Assembly (NCBI RefSeq): GCF_022179325.1
Contig: NZ_BPQQ01000028.1
Coordinates: forward strand, 1-42,322
Reading direction: 5' to 3'
From: Methylobacterium isbiliense
GTDB taxonomy: Bacteria > Pseudomonadota > Alphaproteobacteria > Rhizobiales > Beijerinckiaceae
DNA length: 42,322 nucleotides
Below are positions 1 to 8,098 of this stretch, piece after piece. A model generated the notes under the pieces. The model was not told the DNA's origin, ran no database searches, and was given only the letters and a program-made list of their open reading frames with translations. Within the stretch, counting starts at the first letter, position 1, and each line of letters opens with the position of its first letter. The translations under genes and the position numbers were made by a program.

Positions 1-119
1 CACACTCAAATCCGGATAGCCAAAATATCGGAAATGGTCGAGGCGAGGGCGGGCGAAGGTCCGCCCTTCGTCATGGGGAGGCTGGCTCGGGCAACTGCTC
101 GCAATCCGAGGCCTCTGAT

Positions 120-818
120 TCAGGCTTCGGAGACGCCCGCCTTGGCGCCCGCGATCGTCGTCGGCAGCTTCGCGTCGGCGCAGAGGGGCAGGCCGGCGGG
201 CCAGCGGAACGAGGTGATCTCGGAGCGCTTGAAGGCCGCGATGGTCCAGGCGTCCGACTGGTTGCCGCCCAGGCCGAACACGGTGTCCTTGTTGGCGCCG
301 ACCACGAAGAACACGTGCCCCTGCCACGAGGAGTTGCCCCGCCGCTTCGTGGCGATGCACCCGAGGACGGGCTCCTTGATGCCGACGCCCCAAGCCTCAT
401 AGCTGCGCGCCGCGAGGCTGCCCGACGGCTTGAAGCCGGCCCGCGCGAGCATGGCGCCCACCGCCGCGGCGCACCACGCCACTGAGTCCTGCTTGATCCC
501 GGGGAAGCCAGCGTCCGCGAACAGCTTCACCACCCGCGGGTTGTTGGCGGCGCCCGCGCCTTCCTTCACGCCGAGCTCGGCCTCGGCCAGCACCAGCCAC
601 CCGGGCCTCTCCACCGGGTTGCGCCGCTCGGTGACGTCCACCTTCTGGAGCGCCGCCTGCGTCAGCGGCCCGGCGATGCCGTCCGCCACGAGGCCCGCCG
701 CGCGCTGGAACGCGGTCACGGCGGCGATCGTCTTCGGTCCCGCGTCGCCATCTGCGCCGCCGGGTCCAAGGTCGTAGCCGCGCGCGATCAGCGCCCGCTG
801 GATCTCAGTGACGACCAT
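120..818 (-). CDS. Endolysin: peptidoglycan-binding domain plus TIGR02594/CHAP-like amidase domain
   Basis: 232 aa. Residues about 3-58 form a PG_binding_1 repeat (FQRAAGLVADGIAGP signature). Residues about 72-205 resemble the TIGR02594 family of CHAP-like peptidoglycan hydrolases, with candidate catalytic Cys116 (SVAWCAA), His168 (WQGHVFF) and Asn186. The expected role is cleavage of host peptidoglycan at lysis. There is no signal peptide or signal-anchor, so it would need a holin or another export route; none is recognisable nearby. The start is supported by AGGAG on the minus strand (825-829), 6 nt before the ATG. It is the last gene of the late minus-strand block. The class is fairly sure, the exact bond cleaved is not. 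Confidence 0.85.
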   Translation of the reverse strand: MVVTEIQRALIARGYDLGPGGADGDAGPKTIAAVTAFQRAAGLVADGIAGPLTQAALQKVDVTERRNPVERPGWLVLAEAELGVKEGAGAANNPRVVKLFADAGFPGIKQDSVAWCAAAVGAMLARAGFKPSGSLAARSYEAWGVGIKEPVLGCIATKRRGNSSWQGHVFFVVGANKDTVFGLGGNQSDAWTIAAFKRSEITSFRWPAGLPLCADAKLPTTIAGAKAGVSEA

Positions 819-988
819 CAGGATCTCCTAAAGCCTATCCGCAGCAAAAGTGGTTTCCATCTCGCCGCAGGATTTTCGGGCGTGAGGATTGCCGACAACA
901 CCCGACAGCTTGCGCACCAATGAAATCCGCAATAGATATTGAGACTTCGCGATAGCCTGCCTGGCCCAAAATTATCCGGTGGAAGTAA

Positions 989-1633
989 ATGTTCGCTAAG
1001 ATTACGAGCCTCGGGGCGTGGTGCTCAACCGCACATCAAATCAAGGCGGCGGGCCTGAAAAGATCAAAGTCGCTGTTCGATTGGAACTTCACGCCCGTCA
1101 ACACCACTCTCAATCTTATCGAGAATGACTTTCACGGCTTTTTCGAGCGCGAGCGCCTTCAGATTGTTCCCGACCGATACACGGTGCGGGAGGCGTCGGG
1201 CATGTACGTCCACCATATCTTTCCGCGTGACGTAGAGGGCCGCATTGACGCGGATCAGTTTGATGCCGCGTATCCTGCCGCGCGCGACACCGTTGCGGAT
1301 CTGATCCAGGGGTGGCGCCAGGATTTAATCGACCCGGAGCCCCGCTTGTACGTCTGGGCGCTGACGCCGGAGTGGACGGTCGGCACGACGGCTCGCGCCG
1401 CCGCCGAGCGGTTCATGTCGCTGATCGGGGCTCGCGCCGCCCACCCGGCGACACTGCTCGTCGTGCAGGAGGAACGGTGGCACGAGCCGGATTGGGGACT
1501 GCCGAACGTCTTGCAGAGAGCGGTTCCGCCCTACGTCGGACCGGAGCACATGCGCTGGACAGGACACGAGGAAGGGTGGCGAGCCATCTTCGCCGGGCTC
1601 GCGCTGGCCCCCTCCCTGTCGCACGCGGCGTAA
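989..1633 (+). CDS. DUF1796-type putative papain-like cysteine peptidase (moron candidate)
   Basis: 214 aa on the strand opposite to the late genes. The N-terminus carries the DUF1796 signature: SLGAWC with Cys12, then LFDWNF (Asp31, Trp32), then NDFHGFF, and a conserved-looking HH at residues 75-76. The family is annotated as putative papain-like cysteine peptidases, often associated with glycan or surface-modification loci; its substrate is unknown. GGTGGAAG (978-985) precedes the ATG. GC is visibly lower than in neighbours (about 47% in 1081-1140). It lies between tailspike and endolysin with convergent or divergent neighbours, the usual position of a lysogenic-conversion gene. A weak promoter candidate is TTGCGC (910-915) with TAGATA (933-938), 17 bp apart. 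Confidence 0.75.
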   Translation: MFAKITSLGAWCSTAHQIKAAGLKRSKSLFDWNFTPVNTTLNLIENDFHGFFERERLQIVPDRYTVREASGMYVHHIFPRDVEGRIDADQFDAAYPAARDTVADLIQGWRQDLIDPEPRLYVWALTPEWTVGTTARAAAERFMSLIGARAAHPATLLVVQEERWHEPDWGLPNVLQRAVPPYVGPEHMRWTGHEEGWRAIFAGLALAPSLSHAA

Positions 1634-1638
1634 GTCAC

Positions 1639-3207
1639 TCACGGGTTCAGGAGCGTGATGTACTTCCACCCGCCATTGATATAGACCCACAGTTTCTGCC
1701 CGCTGCTTGCGACGGCGAACGGCGCCGTCCCTCCGATCACAACAGGGGATCCTGTCGGGTCTCCGGGGATGACCGGCATGTAGGGGAACCCGGTTGTCGA
1801 GTTAGCTGGTAGAGACGGCCTGCCGAGAACAAGATTTCCCGTGCCATCATTATTGCCGATCAGTAGATTGTGCGTGGCGGTTGAGTTGTTGGTGATCTGA
1901 TACGACGAGTTGGCCGAGACGTTGTTTGCGGCCATCGTGAGATAATCGACGCCCGAGCCGATGAGGATGCCGCCGACGTTCACGCCCCACTTGCCTGCGG
2001 GGCCGATGTGGTTGCCTGTCACGGTGATCCGTTGCAGGTTCGATCCCAGGACGATGCCGGCGCCGCCGTTGCCCGAGATCTGGTTTCCGGTGAGCTGCAA
2101 TCCATCTACGGCCACAGCGCCAGTCGTATCGATGCCGATGCCGCTGTTGCCGTAGATTTCGCAGTTCGCCAGATGAACGCCCGATGTTACGCCGTTGATC
2201 TTGACACCGACACTGTTTGACGACGCCCACGAACCCGTCATCATCACATTTGTGATGGCCCGCGTGTTGTCCGGCCCGGCATCAAGCCACATCCCCGGAC
2301 CTGTTGATGTGTCGAAATACGATGCGGTGATGATGAGCGACGTGATGACGAAGTTCGGGTTGGGCTTCACCCACAGGGGCGTGCCCATCTTCTGAAGCTG
2401 CGTGCCGGTGATGATGATGCCGGCGCCGCCCGTGATGTAAATGCCGGCTTTCGCATCCTGCCCGCCTGCATTCTCCATATAAGGCGCGTAGATGTCGCGC
2501 GCCTCGGCGGGGCCGTCTAACTGAATGCCTACGCCTGTCGCCGGCGCAATATTGGTGATCTTTGGGCGCCAGAAATTCGTTCGCCCACCCTTGCTATAGA
2601 TGCCACTATGACCGCCACCGATCTCAAGATTTATGATTACGAGGTCCGCAGATCCGCCGGTCGTATTGTCATGGATGGCCCAAACCTGTGTGGCGGTGGG
2701 GGCGCCGTACTGCGCGATGCGAAATTCGGAAAATCTGTGATAGTTCTCTTCCAGCTCGAAAACGTTGAAGGTGCTCGATGTCGTGATGATTTGTGAGACG
2801 TGCTGACCCGCCCCGCGCACATGGATGATGGGCTTGCGCAGTCGGAGCGGGGCGGTGACGACGCACCCGCCCTGCGGCAGCCAGACATCCCCCCCGTAGG
2901 TCGGATGGACCGCGTCTAGCGCGGCTTGAATAGCGACCGTGTCATCGGTGGCATAGTCGCACTTCGCGCCGTGGTCCTTGACGTTGATGATGTCGAGGAG
3001 GCGTTGGGCCGCCGATCGGGCAACGCCGCCGGTCCTCGGCACCGTAACGGACAGGGGAGAGCCGTCGCATGTCGAGCCGGCGGCGCAGGTGATGCCGCCG
3101 CCGAGGCGTAGGCTCTTGGCCGTGATCGGCGGGGTCTTGGCCGGATCTACCTGCGCCAGGACGGGAGAGGCGGCGAGTAGTGCCGCCAGGAGAAGGAGGA
3201 AGCGCAT
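1639..3207 (-). CDS. Right-handed beta-helix tailspike/pectate-lyase-fold protein with signal peptide
   Basis: 522 aa. Residues 1-19 look like a Sec signal peptide (hydrophobic core then SPVLAQ). Residues about 70-130 match the entry segment of phage pectate-lyase-like proteins: VKDHGAKCDYATDD, then IQAALDA and a WLPQGG turn. They are followed by Asn- and Gly-rich short repeats typical of a parallel beta-helix up to about residue 440. Such proteins usually bind or depolymerise surface polysaccharide. It follows the alanine-repeat fibre gene with a 1-nt overlap (TGATG type), so both probably belong to the adsorption apparatus. A signal peptide on a virion spike is unusual. No catalytic residues can be assigned from sequence alone. 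Confidence 0.75.
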   Translation of the reverse strand: MRFLLLLAALLAASPVLAQVDPAKTPPITAKSLRLGGGITCAAGSTCDGSPLSVTVPRTGGVARSAAQRLLDIINVKDHGAKCDYATDDTVAIQAALDAVHPTYGGDVWLPQGGCVVTAPLRLRKPIIHVRGAGQHVSQIITTSSTFNVFELEENYHRFSEFRIAQYGAPTATQVWAIHDNTTGGSADLVIINLEIGGGHSGIYSKGGRTNFWRPKITNIAPATGVGIQLDGPAEARDIYAPYMENAGGQDAKAGIYITGGAGIIITGTQLQKMGTPLWVKPNPNFVITSLIITASYFDTSTGPGMWLDAGPDNTRAITNVMMTGSWASSNSVGVKINGVTSGVHLANCEIYGNSGIGIDTTGAVAVDGLQLTGNQISGNGGAGIVLGSNLQRITVTGNHIGPAGKWGVNVGGILIGSGVDYLTMAANNVSANSSYQITNNSTATHNLLIGNNDGTGNLVLGRPSLPANSTTGFPYMPVIPGDPTGSPVVIGGTAPFAVASSGQKLWVYINGGWKYITLLNP

Positions 3208-4889
3208 CAGGTGTTCGTCCCGGTGATCGCGAGGGTGTAGCCGCCGGAGGCGTCGCCCATCCGCCAGGGCTGACCAGGGCCGAGGCCGTCCGGTGATGTC
3301 GGAAGAGAGAGGACCCAGGCCGTGACCAAGGCGCCGATGCCGGTCTTGTCGGCCTTCAGCGCCAGGGCGGCATCGACAGCCGCCGCGTCGGCCTTGTTCG
3401 TCGCCAGCTTCCCGAGCGTGTCGTTTGCCGTGGCAACGCCGCCGCGCACAGTCGAGACGGCATTGGCCTCCGCCGCATTGGCTTTCGCCGTGGCGTCCGA
3501 CGCGGCTGTCGAGATGGCCGCCGTCCGAGCCGTGTCGGCCTTGGTCGTCGCGTCGTTGGCCGCAGCGCTGATCGCCGCATCCCGGGCAGTGTTCGCCTTG
3601 CTCGTCGCATCCGCAGCCGCGGCTGAGATTGCAGCGTCCCGGGCGCTGTCCGCTTTCGCCGTGGCGTCCAAACCCGCCGTCGTGATCGCGTAGCTCTGAG
3701 CGGCGGTCGCCTTGGTCGTCGCGTCGGAGGCGGCCGTGTTGATGGCTGCGGCCCGCGCCGCGTCGGCCTTCGTCGTCGCGTCGGCGGCGGCGGCACTGAT
3801 GGCCGCGCTCTGCGCGTTGGCGGCCTTGGTGCTGGCGTCCGTCGCCGCGGCAGCGATGGCGGCCGCCTGTGCATTGCTCGCCTTCGTGGAGGCGTCGGTG
3901 GCCGCGGCAGAGATCGCCGCCGCCTGCGCGGCGCTCGCTTTCGTCGTGGCATCCGTCGCTGCTGCCGAGATGGCCGCAACTCGGGCGGCCTCGGCCTTTG
4001 CTGTCGCGTCCGCGGCCGCCGCCGAGATGGCGTTCGCCTGGGCTGCGCTCGCCTTCGAACTCGCGTCCGTCGCAGCGGCCGTGATGGCGTCGGACTCAGC
4101 CGCATCCGCCTTGCTGGTGGCGTCCAGTGCCGCGGCCTCGATCGCAGCATCGCGCGCGGCTTCGGCCTGGGTGGCAGCATCGGCCGCAGCGGCTGTGATA
4201 GCGGCGTCGCGGGCCGCATTGGCTTTCGCGCTGGCATCCGTGGCAGCAGCCGCGATGGCCGCGGCCTGGGCCGCGCTGGCCTTCGTGGCGGCATCTGCGG
4301 CCGCAGTGGCGACGGTCTGCGCATCACCGGCCGTCAGGGCGTCGGACAGGCCCTTGAAGGTCTTGCGCCCCGCCGGCGCGCCGCCGTCGAGCGCTGCGAT
4401 CTTGGCGTCGGTGTAGCTCTTGGCCTCTGCCGTAGAGGCACCGCCGCCCACGTCCGTCACGATGACGTCGACGGTCACCGCCACATCGCTCACCGTGAGG
4501 TCGAGCATCTGCAGGCCCGGCCCCGGCTTCGGCGCCGCGATGCCCGTCACCGTGCCGGTCAGATACGTCTTGCGCTGGAGCGTGGACGGATAGCGGATCA
4601 GGTCGAAGGTGCCGACCCGGCCGAGCGCGATCTTGCTGGCTTCCTCCAGCGTGAGCGCGCGGCGCAGGACGGTCTGGTCTTCCGTGCTGTCGAGGATCAG
4701 CCCGGCCGGCGAGGTGTCGTCGGTACGCGCTGAGATCGTAAGCGCCCCCGACTTCAGCACGAGGCCAAACACTTCCCCCGGTCCAAGCACGAGCGGCGCC
4801 TTCTCGGAGCCGTTCATGGTCCACAGCCTGAAGATGAGCGGCGTCGTGTCCCCCTTTTCGAGGACAAGATCGGTGCGGGCAGGCTGCAT
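3207..4889 (-). CDS. Tail fibre/baseplate protein: BppU-like N-terminus plus long alanine-rich repeat stalk
   Basis: 560 aa. The first about 130 residues resemble the N-terminal domain of phage baseplate upper proteins (start MQPARTDLVLEKGDTTPLIF), normally the attachment point to the baseplate. After a linker, fifteen 19-residue repeats of the form AISAAAxDATxKAxAAxxA form an almost pure Ala/Thr/Asp/Lys stalk, likely a long helical trimeric coil. The C-terminus (about 500-560) is a short globular tip. It lies 5 nt downstream of the 67-aa gene and overlaps the beta-helix gene, so it probably forms the shaft carrying adsorption proteins. Family assignment rests on the N-terminus and gene position. 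Confidence 0.7.
   Translation of the reverse strand: MQPARTDLVLEKGDTTPLIFRLWTMNGSEKAPLVLGPGEVFGLVLKSGALTISARTDDTSPAGLILDSTEDQTVLRRALTLEEASKIALGRVGTFDLIRYPSTLQRKTYLTGTVTGIAAPKPGPGLQMLDLTVSDVAVTVDVIVTDVGGGASTAEAKSYTDAKIAALDGGAPAGRKTFKGLSDALTAGDAQTVATAAADAATKASAAQAAAIAAAATDASAKANAARDAAITAAAADAATQAEAARDAAIEAAALDATSKADAAESDAITAAATDASSKASAAQANAISAAAADATAKAEAARVAAISAAATDATTKASAAQAAAISAAATDASTKASNAQAAAIAAAATDASTKAANAQSAAISAAAADATTKADAARAAAINTAASDATTKATAAQSYAITTAGLDATAKADSARDAAISAAAADATSKANTARDAAISAAANDATTKADTARTAAISTAASDATAKANAAEANAVSTVRGGVATANDTLGKLATNKADAAAVDAALALKADKTGIGALVTAWVLSLPTSPDGLGPGQPWRMGDASGGYTLAITGTNT
3462..4316 (-). repeat. 15 tandem 57-bp coding repeats in the fibre gene
   Basis: Exactly 855 bp, i.e. 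15 units of 57 bp, each encoding 19 residues with the pattern A-I-x-x-A-A-x-D-A-x-x-K-A-x-x-A-x-x-x. Unit borders are set by the recurring Ala-Ile pair. Units differ at silent and some replacement sites, so the array is not very recent, but it could still change length by recombination and so change fibre length. Confidence 0.85.
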
Positions 4890-4894
4890 GATGT

Positions 4895-5098
4895 CTACTC
4901 CGCCGCTGCCGCTGCTTCCGTCATCTGCCGGAAGATTTCGGTCGGCATTTCCATGACGCGCGGCGGCTCAGAGCCCTCCACGACGTAGCGAACCGTGCCG
5001 AACTGATCGCTCAGCACGACGTAGACGGCCGCCGCCGGATCGCCCGGCATGACGAAGCGCTGGTCGCGGGCCAGATCAGGTTGCTTCTCAATGGCCAT
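4895..5098 (-). CDS. Small hypothetical tail-region protein
   Basis: 67 aa, not recognised. It has a short beta-rich middle (AAAVYVVLSDQFGTVRYVV) and an Ala/Glu-rich C-terminal helix. It sits between the fibre genes, 10 nt after the 416-aa protein and 5 nt before the BppU-like fibre, in one reading direction. The close packing supports it being a real member of the adsorption operon. No function is inferred. Confidence 0.65.
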   Translation of the reverse strand: MAIEKQPDLARDQRFVMPGDPAAAVYVVLSDQFGTVRYVVEGSEPPRVMEMPTEIFRQMTEAAAAAE

Positions 5099-5108
5099 CG
5101 CGGCGCCC

Positions 5109-6359
5109 TCACGAGATGACGTTGGAGAGTTCGGTCGCGCTGAGAGCGCGCGGGAAGTAGACCACGCGGCGCAGAATGCCGTTGAGCTGCGAGCCGCCGT
5201 TGTAGTGCCCGAGATCGAGCGTGGTCAGACCGGATGGCACGGCGCCCGAAGCGGTCAGAGCAGAGCCATAGATGTAGTCGTTGCCGCCGCCCAACTTGAC
5301 GCCGACCCACCCGGCGCCGGAATACGAGAAGCCGGCGCGCACCGAACCGAATTGCGGCGCCCCGTACATCGTCATTCCGAGACCAGGGGCGCTTACCGCA
5401 ATCGCGGGTCCGAATTGACTGCGGGACAGACCCATGACGCCGCCGCCGTTATTGCGCACAGCCAGGATCTGTTGGTCTGCAAACGGGGAAGCGTTGGTGA
5501 TGATCTCAGCGAAGAAAGAGCCTTCCAGCGGATTGAACCAATCACCCATTGGCAAGGAGGCCGTCTCGGCCGCCCGCGTCAGGCCCGTCGCGTCGGACCG
5601 GATCAGGGAGGTGGCGGCATCCCGCGCTTCGAGAGACGCCGCGAGCAGATCATAGCCAGTGGTCGGATCGGACGGCCACCGCCGCAGGCCGACCGCCAAG
5701 CCCGAATTGCCGTTGGTGTTGTAAGCTCCAATGATGCAGCGCCACGAATTGCCGGGCGCCGGGAGCATGCCGTAGTACACGCCGGATGCTGACACGACGC
5801 GACCGAGCACCAAGTCGAAAACGACACTGCCGCCCTGGTCGCCTGATCCACCAGCGAGATAAACATTGATCTCGATGTATCGAGCGCCGCCCAGGACCGC
5901 GCGGGCCACGAAACTTGCGGTGTACGCGGCTGCTCCCGTGGCGATGCCGACTGTTCTGCTGATCGACCCCGGCGTGGCGCCGTTGTCCACGACGCGAGTG
6001 CCCGAGTTGATCCCGGAGAGGCCAGACACCGACGTCGAGAACAGCGACACGCCCGACTTGCCCCACACCCCATCGGTGAAGGTCTCGGTCCGGCTCCACA
6101 TGTCGGTCGATCCTGGCTCGATCAGGAGGCCGAGCGGCAGCCCCGAGTGCGGGTCGTAGGCAAGGCGCATCTCATCCGCGGTCGCCTGCCGAAGCAACCC
6201 GCCGATGTCATAGTTCCACGCCGCGCTCTCGCGATCGAAAGCAAGAGCCGCCTCGACGGCAGACTTGGACTTGCCGACGAGCGCCTGCCCGGTGACAAAA
6301 TTCAAATCGAGCGACGCGCTGGCCGGCGTCAGCGCGCCGAGGCGCCCGAGAGCTACCAT
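5109..6359 (-). CDS. Phage structural protein, head-spike-fibre/LamG-like type
   Basis: 416 aa. The N-terminus (about 15-100) has a tail-fibre-like pattern seen in alphaproteobacterial phages: SLDLNFVTGQALVG, then LAYDPHSGLPLGLLIEPGST. The middle and C-terminal parts are beta-rich with a jelly-roll look (for example YTASFVARAVLGGARYIEIN), as in carbohydrate-binding concanavalin-like modules. It ends with FPRALSATELSNVIS, a common ending of LamG-like phage proteins. A role in receptor recognition is inferred from these features and from its place between the esterase and fibre genes. No catalytic motif is visible. Confidence 0.65.
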   Translation of the reverse strand: MVALGRLGALTPASASLDLNFVTGQALVGKSKSAVEAALAFDRESAAWNYDIGGLLRQATADEMRLAYDPHSGLPLGLLIEPGSTDMWSRTETFTDGVWGKSGVSLFSTSVSGLSGINSGTRVVDNGATPGSISRTVGIATGAAAYTASFVARAVLGGARYIEINVYLAGGSGDQGGSVVFDLVLGRVVSASGVYYGMLPAPGNSWRCIIGAYNTNGNSGLAVGLRRWPSDPTTGYDLLAASLEARDAATSLIRSDATGLTRAAETASLPMGDWFNPLEGSFFAEIITNASPFADQQILAVRNNGGGVMGLSRSQFGPAIAVSAPGLGMTMYGAPQFGSVRAGFSYSGAGWVGVKLGGGNDYIYGSALTASGAVPSGLTTLDLGHYNGGSQLNGILRRVVYFPRALSATELSNVIS

Positions 6360-6384
6360 TGAAAATACTCCGAATGAACTTGGG

Positions 6385-8022
6385 TCAGGCCGCGATCAGG
6401 CGCGAGAACTGCACGGACCAATTATGCTGCTGGCCGCCGCCAACGATGGAGACGTGCGCCGCGCTGTCCCGCACGCACCCGCGGGCGCCCGTGAGCGGGC
6501 CGTCGTTCGTGTCCGCGTTGTCGTTGTCGCGGCGCTGCGCATAGTTGACGCGCAGATAACGAGAGGTTGGCGCCACGGCGAGGTCAATGTTGAGACGCGG
6601 CGCCCCAAGGAACTGCGTTGAAGGAACTGCGACGGAGACGGACGAGATCGGCACGACATTGCCCAAGTCGTCGTACACCCAGAAGCCGTAGCCGCCTCCG
6701 GTGCCGTTCGGAGCCGCAGCCGCGCCCGAGACGGCAATGACGTTGCCGGAGGTGTCGAGCACCAGGGGCTCCACGGGCACGCGGAACGTGGCACAGAGGC
6801 GGGCCGCGACGCCGTTCGGCGGGGTCGCGCGCCAGACGTCGATAGGGGTCAGCGCCGGAGAGCGGGCCGAGCCGTACTGCCGCATGAACACCGCGCGCGC
6901 GAACATCTGGCCCATTTCGTATGCGCCCCGGCTCGTCTTGTGGATGTGATCGGCCGAGTTGACGGCAAACGAATACGTTGGCCCCACGAGACAGATGAGA
7001 GGATTGCACGCCGCGGCGCGGATCTGGGCCTCTTGCAGCCGCTGATAGACTGTCGCGTCCCACGGGTTGATGTGGTTGGTCTGCGAGACGTAGAGGATGA
7101 CAGGCTCGGTCTGGCCCGTGATCGCTTGGATACGCGCCTGCAGCCTCTGCTGGAGCTGGTGCAGCATCAAGTCGTAATGGTCGCCCCAACCGGCCGAAAC
7201 GTCATTCTCGCCCTGTATCCAGAGCACGCCCGGCACGACGAGGCGACTACCCTTGAGGCGCTGCTGCTGATACGCCTGATGGATTGACCGCATTGCGAAG
7301 GTGAACTGCTCGGAACCTTCGGTGAGCTGGTAGTAGCTTCGCCCTCCAAGGGCCGAGATGAAGCTCGCGATGCGGAAGTTGTTGTTGGGGATCGCGGCAT
7401 CCAGGTCGCGGATCAGGTGGCTCGCAAAGCCGCTGGCAATCGTTTCGTACTCAACGATGTCAACCCCTTCCCGCATGTCGATGAGATCGGAGAGCGAGCC
7501 GTAGGTATGCAGGCCTCCCGCCGGCATGAGCTGCCGGCCAGGGTAGGCGGTGGTGGTGGAGATGACCGCGCCAGTGGTGGCGCCGACCGCGAGCGACTGA
7601 CCCAAGATCGGATAGAGCGCGATCGTGCTGGCAGCGTCGGGAATGACGATGCTGCGGGCGCGGGCCTCGTCTATCGCGAATGCGGTCGGCACAGGCCCCT
7701 TGGTGGACACGTCCAGTTGCGACAGCAGTCCGAGCGCGGTGCGTGACTGCGTGCGCGCGAGGATGGCCTCTGCCAGTTGCGCCCGTGCGAGTTCGGCCGC
7801 GTCGGCCGCCTGCCGGTCCGTTGTCTCCTGCGTGATCTGCGCGGCGAGTTCCGCCACGAAGTTCGGATCGACGCCGGCCAACCCCGCCAGATAGGCGACG
7901 AACACCTCGATCGGCTGGCGCCGAAGCACCATGACGCCACCGCCCAGATCGACGTGCCCCAGCACCTCGCGCAGGTTGCTGTTGTTCAGTTCGAGGTTGG
8001 TGGAGCGGATACCATCGGCCAT
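6385..8022 (-). CDS. Tail-associated SGNH/GDSL-type carbohydrate esterase
   Basis: 545 aa. The N-terminal about 160 residues look like a tail-attachment and coiled region (TQETTDRQAADAAELARAQ). An SGNH hydrolase domain follows: block I LGQSLA with the nucleophile Ser, block III WIQGENDV (Gly-Glu-Asn-Asp), and a late DHIHKTSRGAYEMG carrying the putative catalytic Asp/His. This arrangement resembles sialate-O-acetylesterase-like (SASA/DUF303) proteins that deacetylate polysaccharides. The C-terminal about 150 residues are beta-rich, perhaps binding. Next to J and the spikes, it is likely a virion enzyme that removes acetyl groups from host surface glycan. Class good, substrate unknown. Confidence 0.75.
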   Translation of the reverse strand: MADGIRSTNLELNNSNLREVLGHVDLGGGVMVLRRQPIEVFVAYLAGLAGVDPNFVAELAAQITQETTDRQAADAAELARAQLAEAILARTQSRTALGLLSQLDVSTKGPVPTAFAIDEARARSIVIPDAASTIALYPILGQSLAVGATTGAVISTTTAYPGRQLMPAGGLHTYGSLSDLIDMREGVDIVEYETIASGFASHLIRDLDAAIPNNNFRIASFISALGGRSYYQLTEGSEQFTFAMRSIHQAYQQQRLKGSRLVVPGVLWIQGENDVSAGWGDHYDLMLHQLQQRLQARIQAITGQTEPVILYVSQTNHINPWDATVYQRLQEAQIRAAACNPLICLVGPTYSFAVNSADHIHKTSRGAYEMGQMFARAVFMRQYGSARSPALTPIDVWRATPPNGVAARLCATFRVPVEPLVLDTSGNVIAVSGAAAAPNGTGGGYGFWVYDDLGNVVPISSVSVAVPSTQFLGAPRLNIDLAVAPTSRYLRVNYAQRRDNDNADTNDGPLTGARGCVRDSAAHVSIVGGGQQHNWSVQFSRLIAA

Positions 8023-8098
8023 GCGGCGAATCCCAGGACTGGAGAGGGCGCTCGGAAGCGACCCGGTCAGAGACGGTGCGGAGAGAGGCGGTGCGGGG

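Noticed and set aside
1-119. Left-edge gene or attachment site
   Set aside because: No protein-like frame, tRNA or direct repeat could be supported; only an imperfect stem (107-131) overlapping the endolysin end.
3356-4327. Arg/Pro-rich 323-codon frame and Ala/Val-rich plus frame over the 57-bp repeats
   Set aside because: Both are shifted or antisense readings of the repeat array in the fibre gene.
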